NCBI GenBank assembly: GCA_013396915.1
Contig: VWZL01003425.1
Location: forward strand, 624,869-688,868
Source: Stercorarius parasiticus
Taxonomy: Eukaryota > Chordata > Aves > Charadriiformes > Stercorariidae
DNA length: 64,000 nucleotides
Reading direction: 5' to 3'
Each line of letters begins with the position of its first letter. The stretch's first letter is position 1. The notes under the pieces are model-generated. The model saw nothing but the letters and a program-made list of their open reading frames with translations. It did not search any database and was not told where the DNA came from. This document shows positions 34,490-48,095 of this stretch, piece after piece. The position numbers and the translations under genes were made by a program.

Positions 34490-37051
34490 GTATATCATAT
34501 GTAATTCTCTTGCTCTATTTTCAGTCTGTTAAATTTTTTAATTTTGTAAGGTTTTTTCTTTATTATTTCCTTTGTTTTCTTTCTGTCCACTTCTGCTGTC
34601 AGACCAAATTACACAGTGAGTACTGACGCTCTATCTTATATTTGCCTTTCATTTACCTCCTTAATGTACACAAAAGATCATGTCAGTTTCTCTGACAAAA
34701 TTGTATCCCGTGAAATATTAATGCCTACTCTTGCAAACACTGTAACACTTTCTTGTAAACAATACTAATACCAGGTGCTCCCGTACTTCAATTTATTATT
34801 GTGGTAGTTCGGTTTTTTCTTTAATTTTACTTAACTGTCCTGTCCCAGTTTTATGTAACTTAATGTTATGTATCAAGAAATAGTGAATAAGCAGGCTAGA
34901 AAAAAAAGCCAAGTACACGGACAAATACACTAGTTTTGATTATTCAAGTCCAGCTCTTTGATCTAGAGCCAAAATACTAACAACTTGCATTATAACAATC
35001 ACAGCATATGCAGACACTCATAACTACATAGAAAATACCAGATCCAGCTTAGGTGATGTATTACATACACATTTGTAATTACAAACTTGGTGTGGATGCT
35101 GTAGATCCTTCTGTTGTATGTTGGTAAGGATCTGGTCTCTTTTGTCCTCCACTGTATTGCTAAATGTGTAGAATAGTGATGTGTGGTATTGTTTTCGTAG
35201 ACTTATTCCAATTTTAGCTCCCTAATTTGCCTTGCTTACATTGTAAGTGTATTAGGTAGCATAGCACAAACTGAATCTGCAAGACAGTGTCTTGCAGCTC
35301 TAGCAGCCGCCAGATGTCAGCAACGCTACAGAGTAGGTGCCACTAAACTAATTTCCTTTGAATTGCAGCTAAATAATATCCAGCATTGTCTCCGATTTAA
35401 CATATCTCCACTTATCTATGGCTACCAGATTGTCTTTTCTACTTAGAATCCTTACTGCTAATTAGAAAGAGATGGTTTATTTTACTGTGTTATTATAGAA
35501 TACAAAAACATTTGGTCATGTTTTCAGAGGAAGGGATACTAGGCAAAAATTTGTCTTTACAAAGAGATTTACTACCCTACAGAAGAAAAGTGATGCATTC
35601 TCCACTATCCTATCATAGAGGCAGATTCCAAATCACATACTTCTTCCTAGTTTCAGGCATAGTTCTGATTTTTGTAATATTTTCCTGTGATTTTCTGCTT
35701 ATCTTTGAGGAACCTTCAAAGTTTTGATCCAAATTTTGAGTTGATGTTTTTGCACGTAGCTTCAAGCTACTTAAAAGGATCTCAAATGCTTGTCTAAATA
35801 TTTTCTGACAACGTATTTAAGTTGTATATGTAGATTTTTAAGCATGGTAAGCAGGTGCTTCTGCTGTCACTCACTCATGTAGCTCTTCATAGCTATTCAC
35901 TTCTCATGGATTCTTAAACTTCTTAATTTTCTGAGCTGAAATTCTTCATTGACAGGCTTTATCTAAAAGAATTTCCTTTAACTCCCTGTCTCAGTGTCCT
36001 CAGAAGCTTAAGAGGAGTTGGGTTTTAACTGTATTGTTGCCTAAGCATGTGCAGTTTGGCATTTATACTTTTAATGGATGAAGACACTGATATTTCAAGA
36101 AAAATTTTTGCTATGATTCTCCTGCGCATTCCTAGAGCACTGGAGGGAAAAATTTGAAACAACTCTTAAGTTATAGTGGCCTCTAAAGCACAGCCTGTGG
36201 GTGCCATAAAATTCAGTGGAGGAAATGGCACCTGGTTAATGAATGCACAGTTCTCCTTGTCAACAGCCATGCTTTCCTTAGTTACCTTTACCGGACTGCT
36301 TACAGGTAGTTCACAGATTTGGCGAGGCAAAGGCAGGAGGTTTTGCCTTTTTTCCCTAGTGAAGGCTGGGTTTGCACGTTTCCCCATTTTGTAATGAGTT
36401 ACTATTGCAACCAACATATCTTCAGTAGAGTAAAACTAACCTGTCTCACAACAGCCTGAACCCAGGTCACGTTCCCTATTAGTGGGGGAAATTGTGCTGA
36501 TTTCCACATTTTGTAATGGGCATGCAGTAGATTTATGCTAACTAAGGCAATGTTTGAAGTGAATTTAGAAGTGCAATCGGGCAGCAGTATGGAGAATTGC
36601 AGCTACTGACAGCAAAGTAGTTTTCATGCGAGTTATTCAAAAACAAACTTTAAATCCCGTGCTGTTAGGGAGTTAGTTCATGTGTAGTTATGTGGAAGCT
36701 GAAATGTGTGCAAGGAATTGAAATACGTACTTCATAACTTCCAGGACTTATTCTCATCAAAGTTACCTTATAAGCCTAAAAAAGATAAAAATTGAATTAT
36801 GTGGAAGAGCCTTCCTGTTTAATTACCAATATTCAGAGGAAACAACATGGCTGTGGAGGAATTTCAGAAGTGAATGAGAGAGCAAGTTGAAAACAACTCT
36901 AGCTGCACTGTCCCCCATTCTTGTAACTACACCAAATATCTATTGGTGTTGTTCTGTAACCTGGACATACTGGGTTATGTTTTCAAAAAGCAAAATACAG
37001 CAGGAATTCATCTTACTTGTGTTAAGACTAGCTGTTTCTTTTTATTAACAG
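34490..37051. other. ARL6 last intron
   Basis: AT-rich and without recognised repeats. It ends in acceptor 'ttctttttattaacag'. Confidence 0.8.
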
Positions 37052-37077
37052 ATCAGATCCAAGCAATGAAGACGTGA
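37052..37077 (+). CDS. ARL6: ARL6 terminal coding exon
   Basis: Completes Asp179 and encodes QIQAMKT, stopping at TGA 37075-37077. Together with the other six exons the coding length is 561 bases. The final Thr codon ACG overlaps a possible splice donor (AC|gtgaga at 37073/37074), which could redirect the C-terminus (see findings). Confidence 0.96.
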
Positions 37078-37212
37078 GAGATAAATAAAAGATGTATGGC
37101 GTTCTCGTACAGACTTTGTCAGTGGGTGTGCAAGTTCCTTAGAAAGGAAGAAGGATTTAAAGAAAATGAACAGTTCAGCTAAAATATACAGTGTTGATTT
37201 GTTTCCTTTTAG

Positions 37213-37257
37213 TATCTCTTCCAGGAAAACTGAATGTAGACAACATAGCACCTCAGG
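37213..37257 (+). other. Possible alternative ARL6 C-terminal segment
   Basis: Preceded by 'gtttccttttag' (an acceptor) and followed by 'gtatgc' after CAG (a donor). If joined to AC at 37073, the frame continues from Thr186 and stays open to TGA at 37280-37282, provided the second donor is not used. A longer retinal ARL6 isoform (BBS3L) is known in other vertebrates; whether this is its equivalent is not established. Confidence 0.3.
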
Positions 37258-37726
37258 TATGCACTCTGATGAATTAAACTGAATCTTGAGACTGGAGAGC
37301 ATATTTAAAAAAAAAAAAAATTGTGTTAACAATAAACATCTGCATTCATTTGAGTTTAGGTGATAATTAGCCATCAGGAAATGCCCCTCTTTTTTGAGGG
37401 GATGCCTTTTGACCAAATGGGTATATTTATTTTCTTAAGAAAGAATAATCAGCACTTCCTGAAATACAGCTGCATGAGATACCTACTGATTTTAGGTGCC
37501 CATTTTTAGGCACTTCTGCAATTTTTTTTATTGTAAAGTTTGATGTTGGGTTTTTTAGTAACCATCTACAACAAGCTTCTAGAGGAATACTTTGATTTAA
37601 GATACAAGGATTCAAATATTCAGTGTATTTGTTACAGATGACTGCAGATGTTTTTAGGGAACTGCTTTTAATGAAATGTTATGAATTGGTTTTGTGATAT
37701 GCCATGGTTATATTTGCATTCCCATC

Positions 37727-37732
37727 AATAAA
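37727..37732 (+). terminator. Candidate ARL6 polyadenylation signal
   Basis: AATAAA followed within about 40 bases by a G/T-rich stretch ('tggtttggggtttt'), as in a typical cleavage and polyadenylation site. This is the best of the six AATAAA hexamers here. Confidence 0.45.
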
Positions 37733-38150
37733 ACGTCAAATACACAACATGCCATGGTTTGGGGTTTTAACTTAAATATGTTCATTGATGGTCTTTACAT
37801 CTGAGAGGTTTTTGGTTTTCTGTTAGTTTCATTTGGAATTTGTTTGTCCATTTTCCAATGGAAATAGCACTGTATACTGTAATAAAATGGTATCTTTTTT
37901 GCCAAGCTTTTTTTGATTTGTATGTATTTGTTACACTTTCTAATAAACTAGACTACTCTTCCAGATATTTAAAGATCATATGGTTGAAAGTTAAATTTTG
38001 GAAACATAAGTTAAGGGACAGATCACTCACTAGTTTACTAGATCATTAATATGAAATGTGTCTTATACTTCTGTTGTGTATAAAAACTGTTTTACTTTCA
38101 GGAATACTTTTTAATAAACTTTCTGACTTCAAAGATGTACCATAGGTAAC

Positions 38151-41100
38151 AAATTAAGCCAGTGCTTAGAACTTTATTTGCGTCATGCATCTTATCCCCC
38201 TTTAATCCCTCCTCCCTTGTCCAAGACACAAGCAGACTGGCACTGGCAACGCTGTAAGACTGTATTTAACTGAGTTATTAGCTGATTCCTGTGGGAGATG
38301 TAATATGTAGGTCTTGCAAAAGCTTCCCCCTGCCCCCCACCTTATTATCATATAAACACAGAAATGTTCTGTAAGCATGCCTTCTAGGGCTCACTTAGAG
38401 GAATATTTGGAGCCAAGGGACCTGCCTGAAATAGTAAAACAGTTTCACGTACTTTCAGTTATTACTAAAGAGTTAAAACTAACTCTTCTCCTTTGCTAGA
38501 GGGAACTAAGTCTTATGTAAAAAAAATCATTCTTACAGGATGCTACATTTCTGACAGTGCAGTTTGTCATGAAAATATTTCTTTCATGTGTCTTTCTGTG
38601 GCAGATTTGTCCTTCTGTCAACTCTGAATCTAAATATCTATACAAAATCAAATACAAAGGAGGAAAATATATAATTCTGAGATGTTTTTGAGTTGTTGGG
38701 CAGATAATTTTCTGAATTACTTTACATTGGATAATATGGTAACAAAAATAATACTTGTGGGAAACATCTTTTGCTGAGTCTAAGTATTTCATAATTATTT
38801 TGTTTCATGTATATGGCTTATTTAAATGAAATATTTAATTGTAAGTTGGCATTAATTTTGTTTCTACCAAAGAAAATTTAAGTTCTTACATGAAATATAT
38901 CTGCACTTACGACTTTCTTGAATAATCTGGAGCTTGATGGGTTTCTGATTATTTTTGTTTGTTTATGTTGGACTAGACAAAGTACTATGTTTATCTTATG
39001 TATTGCTTTTACTATAATGGGAAGCTGTTTGAACCTACTGCTTTGTTCTTCCACCCACAAATCTGAGGAAGGTACACTATTGTCTTCTACTTTTTGCTTT
39101 CTGATGTGCTTAGTAAGACCTTTTTGAAAACAGCAGTTAGTTAGTTATGTTGATTATTGCTCCCCTTCTCGGGTTTTTTTGGTTTTGTGTTTTTCTTAGG
39201 CAGCTCTTTCTGTTCCTCTCCTACCAGGACACTGGGCTGGATGGAGACCTGTTGGAAGAAGTGTGAATGGGGACAGTCCCGTTAGTAAAACATTTGATTT
39301 TTTTTTTTTTTTTACCATTATTGCTTCAGCCATTACTTGTGTCTCACTTCTAGAACATTTGTGATTGTTCTATGAACATCAAACCTCTGGAGGGATATCT
39401 GCGTGTTCACCCCTCCACTCCCCCATGGTGCGCAGGCACAGGTCCATAACATACACAGTTGCTACAGCCTTGAGCTGCTCTAATAATGTTGAGTTTGTTA
39501 CAAGGCTCATATATTGCACAAAAGCCTCATGCATCTGTGCAAAAAGGCTTCTTTGGAGTTGTTTTCTAAGGGCCCAGTGGCTGTTGGTCTTCAATGCTGT
39601 TCTCCCATTACATTTAGGATGTTAAAATCATTAGAGGAATGAGTTCTACCTGGACACTCCAAGACAGCTTGCAGGTATGAGTTCATTGCAGACAAGTTCC
39701 TTTGGAGGTTTAAGTGACACTTGCAGAATATTACTCTTTTTTTTCTCCATGTTACTATAGTGAATGTGTTAAGTGGGAACTTAACAGAGTGACTCTGAGA
39801 GAGTTTGGTTTTGACACCACACACAATGTTAAGTGCTGTTGCGTCTGTGCACTGAGCACACTGCCCTCCTATGTATTTATGAATTTCCTTAAAATACACC
39901 CAGTAATGGCTAAGACTATAGCATTTTCAGCTGAAATACGAGGCAACCGTTCTTACATACAAAGTACTCCCTTTTAGATCACTTCTTTAGAAGTCAGGAC
40001 TATCAGGTAAACGTGTGAATCCTAATTCTTTCTAGCCTTGCCTCTCTGGTGCTTGGGACATGAGACCATGGGAACTTTATGTGTTTAACCTGTAGCTACT
40101 TGCAGATATGCTGAGAGTGTGTGGCCTGAAGACTCCTGGGCAATTTTCTGTTAAGCAAGTGCATTTCTAAGTGTTAGGATGTAAATGTAATGGAACCTTC
40201 TTTTAATCTCAGCACTCTAACTATAACATGCTTGGGGGTTTTTATTTACTAATAAGAAAGATAAGCTGCTGTGAAAGGCTAGATGTAACAGCTCAGCTGC
40301 ACTGCTTAGTTGTCTACAGGAAAGCATTCTGATGTGGTAATATGTGGAACATGTTGCATTTCAGTGCTTCCTTAAAACAGCTGTGCAACCCTCCGTTTCA
40401 GAAAGCAGCTTGTCCCTTAGAAGCTCTAACTAGAAAATCATATTTTGGCAGTAATAAGAAATAAAATTAATGTTGATTCAAAATACTTGTCCTTAAAAGC
40501 AAACACTTCTTATGCCAAGAAATACAGTTTAATCTTAAAAGGTTTTGGGGTAGGTTTTTTTGTTTGTTTTTTGGTTTTGTTTTTTTTGAAGTTTTACTTG
40601 TGTGGGAAATTACTCTCCTTATGATTAATTTGTCATCCATTTCTTTATTCTTTCTGGCCTGCCGTATTTCTGCTTCACAGAAATCCTTACAAATCTCGCT
40701 CCTAAACTTTCTGGTCTGCTCCTTTTAGCTTTTTCTGACTACTCTGCTAGTGAAACTTTGCAGCTCCCTTCCCTGTTGTTTCGTTTGAGAAACAAAATAG
40801 GTAATGAGGGAAGGTCACAGAAGACTGGAATAAAAAAAGCAAAAAAGGGGACTACTGAGAAAAGGCTTCAGCTCTCCTCTTTGAAAGCAAACTTTTCTGA
40901 CCTTTCTGAAAGGTTAACTTAATATGCCCTGATCTTTTTTATTATTGCACAGCCCATAGTTGACTGCTTAAATTGTAAAATGCACTGTGACTACGCAAAA
41001 GTAATATTATGTGTACTAGCTAATCAGAATTCAGGACTTACAATGCTGTCTCATAACAAATGCCAAGTGTTTTTAGTAATATTCTGTAACCATACTTCAG

Positions 41101-44100
41101 TTCTGAGGCTCTGTAGCTCCTGTCACAGTAAGTTACATCATGAAAGCATCTGTGCTGGTGTGAACCAGTACTTTATAATGAATTTACCAGTGTTCAGTCA
41201 GTTGGATTGCTACTTAATTGGCTGAATATTTCTAGCCATATGAAGTTCTTGTTCTCAGAAGTACAGTGCGTATCTGTAAACATACTGTTCTGTTTCAGTG
41301 GATGTCAGGATCTCGCCGTGTGAATCAGCCATGTTTACTTTTTCCACTTTTCTAATGATAGCAAGAAACCCATTCCCACTACCCTTTTTCAAAATCAATT
41401 CATAAAATGAAAGCTAGGCTGTTAATGTCTCTTGTCTACTGTTAAATGATTCTATGTTTCACAATCATATTACTTGGGCAACAATTAACGAGAGTGTAAG
41501 TAATCTCCCTGTGATTCAGGGGGCACCTTTGAAGATCAGGTTAACTTCCTTAGTAAACAAAGTGTAAATTTAGAAACTTCATGTTAGGCAGTCATTTTAA
41601 AAACAATTTTGTCTTTGGAGATCAGTAAGTAGGTTGTAGGCCTAGCAAGGTAGTTACTGGACCAAATTTAGGTTGCTGAAGAGTTGCCTAACAGTTCTCA
41701 GTACAGGGAAGAAAAGAAAGGATGGAAGAAATCAAGGAAATTGGGATGTGTGGAAGAAGTTCGTTTGGGCTGAAGTACAGTCATGCTAATGCTAACGAAT
41801 ATTAAAGAAACCCAAACCTCTTGAGACTCAATGAAGTAATCATGATAAACAACTGAAGTGGATGCTTGGCAATACAGGCTCCCTAGTGAGGGGAGCAGCC
41901 CCATCAAACTCCTTTTGCAGAGTAACATAGTTGGTGCTGAGGACTCGTCATCCCGAGTGTGTGTTTCTGAGTTTCCTTCAGCCTGGCTCCTTTCTGGCCC
42001 TCCAGACTGAGTGCCTCTTCCTTGTTGGAGCACGTTGAGTGCACTCTGAACTTTCCAGCGTAGTTTCATCTAAAAAGAATTCAGTTTGTGTACTCGCAGC
42101 CTACTTTACGATGTAAACAAAATTACTGTTAGTGAGGATTATCTTTAAAGTATCCTTATGATCTGAACTAACACTCTAGTGTAGGCATGTGGGTACAAAT
42201 TTAAGACGGAAACAATCCCAAAGTCTTAAAACCACGGAGTTGAAACCATGTGAAAGAATAGCAGAACTTGGCAAGAGGTCTCCAGATGCCAAAGTTCCCC
42301 AGGAGTAATTCCAGTGAAATAACTAGTGAAAGTACAAGTTTGTAGTACGGTCCAGTTGGAACTGGGAAAGTTTATTCCACTACTACAGGATATAACCATT
42401 GGACAGGGATTAGGTGGTAACACTTCCAATTTAGAGGACATGGCATAATGGGAGTTGTGAAAAAAAGGCAGTCATGAGTAAAAAGAGTTATTACTGGCTG
42501 TCAGGCATAGTTGCTGTTCCTGGTATTGTCTGTATTTATGATGTATTCATTGTCTGTATTTTTTTGACTTAAAATCTTACTCTGCAAGTAAATCTCTGTA
42601 TGTTTTAATCTTTATTAAGATTAAAACACCACCATTTATTAGCATAAACTGAACAGGAAAAAAAAGTGTCCAAAAATGGATGTAACAAGTAACAAATGAA
42701 TTCGATGAACCAGGAAGTGTATGTCATTTTCAATTATAGCAATATGCCAAGAATTTTGTCATCATTTATTATAATTCAATGGATTACATGGAAGCGACTT
42801 GGTCCCAATTTAATATCTTTGTCTGTGACAAGTGAGTTTTTTTGTTGCAGTAGTTGCATTCATGCTTTAGAGGATTAAGGATGAATGAAGGGTTTCTTCT
42901 CAAGGGTAGAGTGTTTCTGCTGGGAAAGGTGATGCTTTTGTCTTGTAATATTCCCCCCTCCATCCTTTTTGTTAAGGGATCTTTTATATTTTTAAGGTAG
43001 TTTTCTAAGGGAGAGTGTTACCTGTTTTGAGATGCCTAGAACCCATGGATAATTGTCTGGGTTTTTTAAGTCCTTTGCTGAGGTTTAAATTAAGAGCAAG
43101 TTAATGCCCTAAAAAATTTTTGGCAGCAATTTCAAAGCAGGCTGAATTGATCTATAAACTAATCCAATCTAGTGCTGCGTATTGCAATTAAGGTTGGAGC
43201 CTTACTATTTCTTTAATTGGCACCATTATAAAATAAGAACAATAAATTTTATCTTAGAAAACAATGTAGAATAGCCACTTCAGTGCTGACTTATCAATAT
43301 TAGCATAGGTAGAGACCTTTCATGTTGTAGCATTACAGTTTCTGGAAATTAAAAGGCACATATCCAAAATCAATTAGTTTAGGTTGTAGGAATATTTTTG
43401 AGTACCAAATTTCCTTTTCACCCATTTCATAACTGCTGAAGTACTACTTAGTTCTCTGTCTACTCTGACATGTCATGCAGTGGTTCAAAAAAGGATAAAA
43501 ACCCCCAAACTTATGCGGGTAATAAGTGCCATACTTTCTTTGAGGTGTCTGTTGTGTCGTCATGTCATGTCATTTTAATAAGTCCTTGATTTATGCAGGA
43601 TACAAAATATCTATGTGCTTTCTTCAAGGCTGTAGCAATGCCTAAGTTAAGTGAACAACAGTTCAGCTGATGTTGGCATCATACTAAATAGGAACGCTTC
43701 AGTCAGTTCCTAATATAAAGAAAAGTTTACAGCTTTATTCAGGGAGTTGATGTAATGAAGAGATAACGTGAACCTTTCTTTTCAGCAGCAGTTCAATGCA
43801 CCCTGAACAAAATTTGGAAAAACTGCTGTACATCTAATATTTATGAGCTACAGGAAGTGCATCCTATAAAATGCTATCTTCCATTGTAGGGAAACCCCTT
43901 TAGTCTTGTTACTCATATTTTATTGGACTAAACCTGTATATTACATGCAGAAAATACTTCTGAAGAACAACATCTGATAAAAAGACTGAGTTCCAAGCTT
44001 ATATCCCCATTAGCCACACATTTCCTTATGATGGTGTTTACTTTGCTGAAAAAACTTCTTCTCTGACTTCAATAACAATGAATGCCTGATTGAGGAAACG

Positions 44101-47100
44101 TATGGATTATTCAGAATTTTTGGGGTTTTGTTGGCTATTAAGAGAAATCTTCTTTCACCTATTAAAGGCTCTGTTGTGTTTGGCTTAAAAAAAAAAGGGA
44201 GGGGGGACAGGGGGGAAGGGTGCCAGTTATGCTGTTACTTAACCAGCTAACTAGGCATAGTCTGATTAACAGTCATTTGCATTCTTACAAACTTGGGTAA
44301 TATTTCCTTCTCACCCTTTTTCTGTATGCTATACTTACTGTTTACTGTTATGTGAAACTTGCATGCCAAGAATTAGGCTCTTTTTCTGTTTGTTCTGTAA
44401 TAAGATTGAAGTATTTTCTGCTTGTTTGGAATAACTTCTGGATATAATTTATATACATAAAAAAAGGTTTCTTTTTTTTTTTTCTTGGTCTATTTTTAAA
44501 TTTCTTCCTGGAAGCTTAAGTGGAGAGGAAAATAAGTTGTTCCATTAAACCAGATGGGATTCTGCAACATTTGCAGCCAAAAGCTTTTATGATTCTGTTT
44601 GGCTCAAATCTGTAAGAATTATGCTTGTTAGAGACTGGTGTACTTACAGTCATTTTTACATACGGAGTATTTTGCAGTGCATTTCTCCCGACAATAAAGA
44701 TGGTTCTTCTTTTTGGAATATACTAATACATGTGCTTACTATGAATGTGGTAAGGGTTTACTTTTTTTATATATCTATTCAAATTTTCAAACATTTTGAA
44801 TAATGTTTTATAAAGGGTTTAGATCATTAGTTAAAAAGTATTGCGTTGTGAAATCCCGCAGGTGGATTTGGGGCACTTGGGGTGGAATTGGTGCATCTCT
44901 GACAGTGTTCTGCAGTCAGTGTTCTAGGAAGCCTTGTGGTCCAGGGACTAGTTTTAAGAAATCTTTGAAAGGTAACTAAAAAAGGCAAGTCTGCTGTCCA
45001 GAGGCTTAAGTTTACTGTACATAGGCTTGCACCACAATTCAAAGCTGCTTACTAATCTGCAAACTGAAAAATGTACTTTTACGTACATGCATGGAAATAG
45101 GGTAGGCCTTTAGAATATTAGTAATTTGATTTTTTTATATGAAAGTGTGTAAATTCCTGATATTCAAAAGACTGATATTCAAAAGACATTCTAGCTGGAA
45201 AAGTGTTAAATGAATTACAATGTTCAAGTTGTCAGTTATGTATTTCATGGATTTCCTCTATTTACATGTAAGACACCTCTTTATGAAAGCTCTTGCATTC
45301 TTCTGGACACTAAATTATTTGTGCTGCTTTTTACTGTACAGACAATATATGTTAGAAGTTGGGTGAAATTAGCTTACTGAAGCACTTTGTTTAACCATCA
45401 TTTTTCCATTAAGGGTGGTGGTGAATAGACAGATTGGCTTAGCGAGGAAGCATAACCCAGAAAAGGATGGTTTTACAGAGACCTCAGTATATGAAATGCA
45501 GATTTTCTTGAGCTCTGGTTAGAGTAAGGTGTTTTGCAATGATTAGCATTGGTGACAGCACAAGTGAGTTTCATCTTTGCATTCACACAAGTGTAATTGA
45601 TATGAGGTGCTATCAAAAATATCTTGAAACCTTTCCAGGCAAGCGGTGCTAAACAGCTGACAGTTATCAGTTCTGTTGGAATCAACAGAAAAGGATTTTG
45701 GTCCTCATCTACAGTAGTTAGGTGCATACCTACCACCATAGTATAAGGTTTCTGAATGGTTTTTGCTCCACGCCCAGGTGCAGTGAAAGTCTATTTTTAA
45801 AGAGGTGCTGTAAATGTGTTGGTCACGTTTTATTTTGTTCTTTTACAACCAGTTTTCCATTTTAGCACTTCTACTACTGGGTAAATGGAAATGTTACAAA
45901 TTATAGTGTGGAAAACAAATAGAAGAGGACTTCAGAAAAGCTGATTTAAAAATTTTAATTACTACACTGAATGTTGGCCATAGGTGGCAGAGTGTATAAA
46001 TCTTATCCAAAATCATAGAGAACACAGTTACAGCTCTCAGTAACTGCTGTTAACACCATGAGTCATTTCCAGCTGTCTTCTCCAGACACGATGGCATTTG
46101 AACAATAGCAGCTGACCATGTGGTGCTCTTTTAAACCATTTTCAGTAAATCAAATGGAGGAACTGTTCGTTCACAGTTCAAGGATGAGGACTGATGGAAG
46201 CTGCGCAGGGACATGCTTTACAGCAGAAGGTCATAGCTAGATAGAAAATGTATCCTAGAAATCCTTGCTAACACGCTTCATCTGTGTAATAACATATCCA
46301 AGACCCAAATCTTCAATTCTGTTTTTTTGCCTTCATTTTGGAATAAGCATAGATTAGGGATTTTAAAGTCATCAGTATTTGTTTCAACATCTGGACAGCT
46401 AACACTGTCAAAAATGGCTAGGAAATATTACATGTGATGACTCCATTATGCATATTTATTAATTCATGGTTTCATGCAACCTGTTAGAAACCTTGCCATG
46501 ATATATTATATACTGCAAAGGAAAAAGATAGGTAAAGGACCATCCATTATTAAAATACTGTTGCTATTTATGCCACGTGTACCTGTACACATGTTCTGTA
46601 AGAGCCTGGAAAATTAGATTGCCTATTAACAAGAAAAAGTAGCCAAGACAGGCAAAATATTTTTATAGATAAATTTATTAGACATGTATGAAAAACAAAA
46701 CTGAACTATGCTTTTGTTTAGCAGGGCTGTGCCTCAAAACACAAGACCATTTCTTATTGTAGCGGTCCAACATTGCAAGCAGTTTGAGAATTGTTTTTTT
46801 CATTTAATAGTGCTAAAATGTGCTTGCAGGGAAAACATTTAGTTTGGTGTTTTCAGACTATGTTTTTTCCCTAGTTATGACTTTATCAGGAAAGTTCTAA
46901 AACTGGCTGTAAGAGGAGGGCTCTTCATAAACCAGTATGATGGAAACTTGCTTTCCTTTTTGGTATGCAAACAAAAGAAAAGATTTGACTCAAGATTTTA
47001 AAGACCCATAAAAGGGAGGAAATTCAGAAAGCACAATTAAAATTTCACCATCTGCTCAATCTAAAGCAGTAAGGAGAAGGGGGAGGTTTCCCTTGCGCAC

Positions 47101-47990
47101 AACCATTATAATCTGAATTGCAGTAGAAAACTAGTGGATATGGAACAGGCACAGCACCCTCCCCTCTCGTATTTGAGATACCGATTTAAGTGGAACTCTG
47201 GGCAGGATGAACTACGAAAAAGACGTATTGAGAGCCTCGGCTTGACGTTTTCCTCTTCTGTGCCATTGTTTCCCCCTGCAACTGTGTTTTAATGGTTTCT
47301 CACTGCCTTGGGCGATGCAGTACTACCTCGTATGGGCCACATGTGAGTACTCTAATCTGAGACGGAAAGGAACCTGTTTCCCCCATCTGTTTTGGCTGCA
47401 TGTGTTGGTGCTGCTCTTAATGCTGACAGCTGTGTTAATATGCGAGGCCACCTGCCACATGGTAGATACTGCATCTTTGGGCAAAAGCCTAACTTTTCTC
47501 CCTTTGTGGAAGGTGTAGATGGATAAAACTGGGTTCCTCTTGGCAACTGTGCTGGCAGTTCCCACTTCATTATTTCAACAGCGTCAAAATTATTTACTCT
47601 TAAGTCATGTGCTCAATTACTCCAGGGTATGCAAAAAGAAAGGGATTATCTAACCTGGGCCACATTCATCTTTTATATTGATATAGTTTTACGACTTTGA
47701 TTAGAACTTACTTACGTGCCTTCATGGAAGGCAGAGCTGCCATTTGCTACATTCCCGTATTTTCTGCTTTTAGATGCAGTGAAGAAAGCAACAACAGATT
47801 TGAGCACGAAATGTTACTGTTTGGGATTAGCATTTCGAATTAGGTTGGCTCTTTGTTCTTGGACGAGCACAGCCCTGGTAATGCTTCATGCTGCACTGTG
47901 GTGCCCCTCCGGGCGCCTCCTGGTAGTGCGTGGACGGATTTTGGATGCAGCTAGGTGTTTTGACTGCCTCTGTCTCTGTGTGCAAAGCAC
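38151..47990. other. Intergenic between ARL6 and CRYBG3, no gene recognised
   Basis: AT-rich sequence with no supportable exon chain. It contains homopolymer runs (T run near 39298-39313, T run near 44470-44482), a G-run tract at 44197-44220 and a small 15-bp duplication ('tgatattcaaaagac' twice) near 45158-45187. ORFs such as 41698-42069 on the minus strand are not recognised and look like chance. Confidence 0.6.
44197..44220 (+). repeat. G-run tract, G-quadruplex-like
   Basis: Four G runs of 3, 6, 6 and 3 separated by one to three bases, directly after a poly-A run. Confidence 0.8.
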
Positions 47991-48095
47991 TCACCATATT
48001 ATACTTAACTACATCCTGAGGTGATTCTGAGGATTAATTAATTCTTAAATTCTTTGAAGATACCGGATGCTTTATAAATGCTAATTATTATATTC
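47990..48095 (+). mobile_element. Possible MIR/CORE-type SINE remnant
   Basis: The order 'gtgattctgaggattaatta' ... 'gatgctttataaatgctaat' ... 'tatt' resembles the 3' part of mammalian-wide/CORE SINEs. It is very diverged, so this is a tentative call from memory of the consensus. Confidence 0.35.

Larger units (their letters stand above)
37078..38150 (+). other. ARL6 3' UTR, several possible ends
   Basis: AATAAA occurs at 37084-37089 (overlapping the stop region, unlikely), 37331-37336, 37727-37732, 37881-37886, 37942-37947 and 38113-38118. Tandem alternative polyadenylation is plausible. The sequence is AT-rich and non-coding, apart from the possible alternative exon at 37213-37257. Confidence 0.6.

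Noticed and set aside
37045..37416. 123-codon minus-strand ORF over the ARL6 3' end
   Set aside because: Antisense to the ARL6 terminal exon and 3' UTR; low-complexity Phe/Leu/Lys-rich product typical of AT-rich chance frames.
41698..42069. 123-codon minus-strand ORF in the ARL6-CRYBG3 intergenic region
   Set aside because: No recognised domain or paired splice sites, and composition not clearly coding. Treated as chance; a database search would settle it.
47716..48024. 102-codon plus-strand ORF
   Set aside because: Overlaps a probable old SINE at its 3' end and shows no domain.
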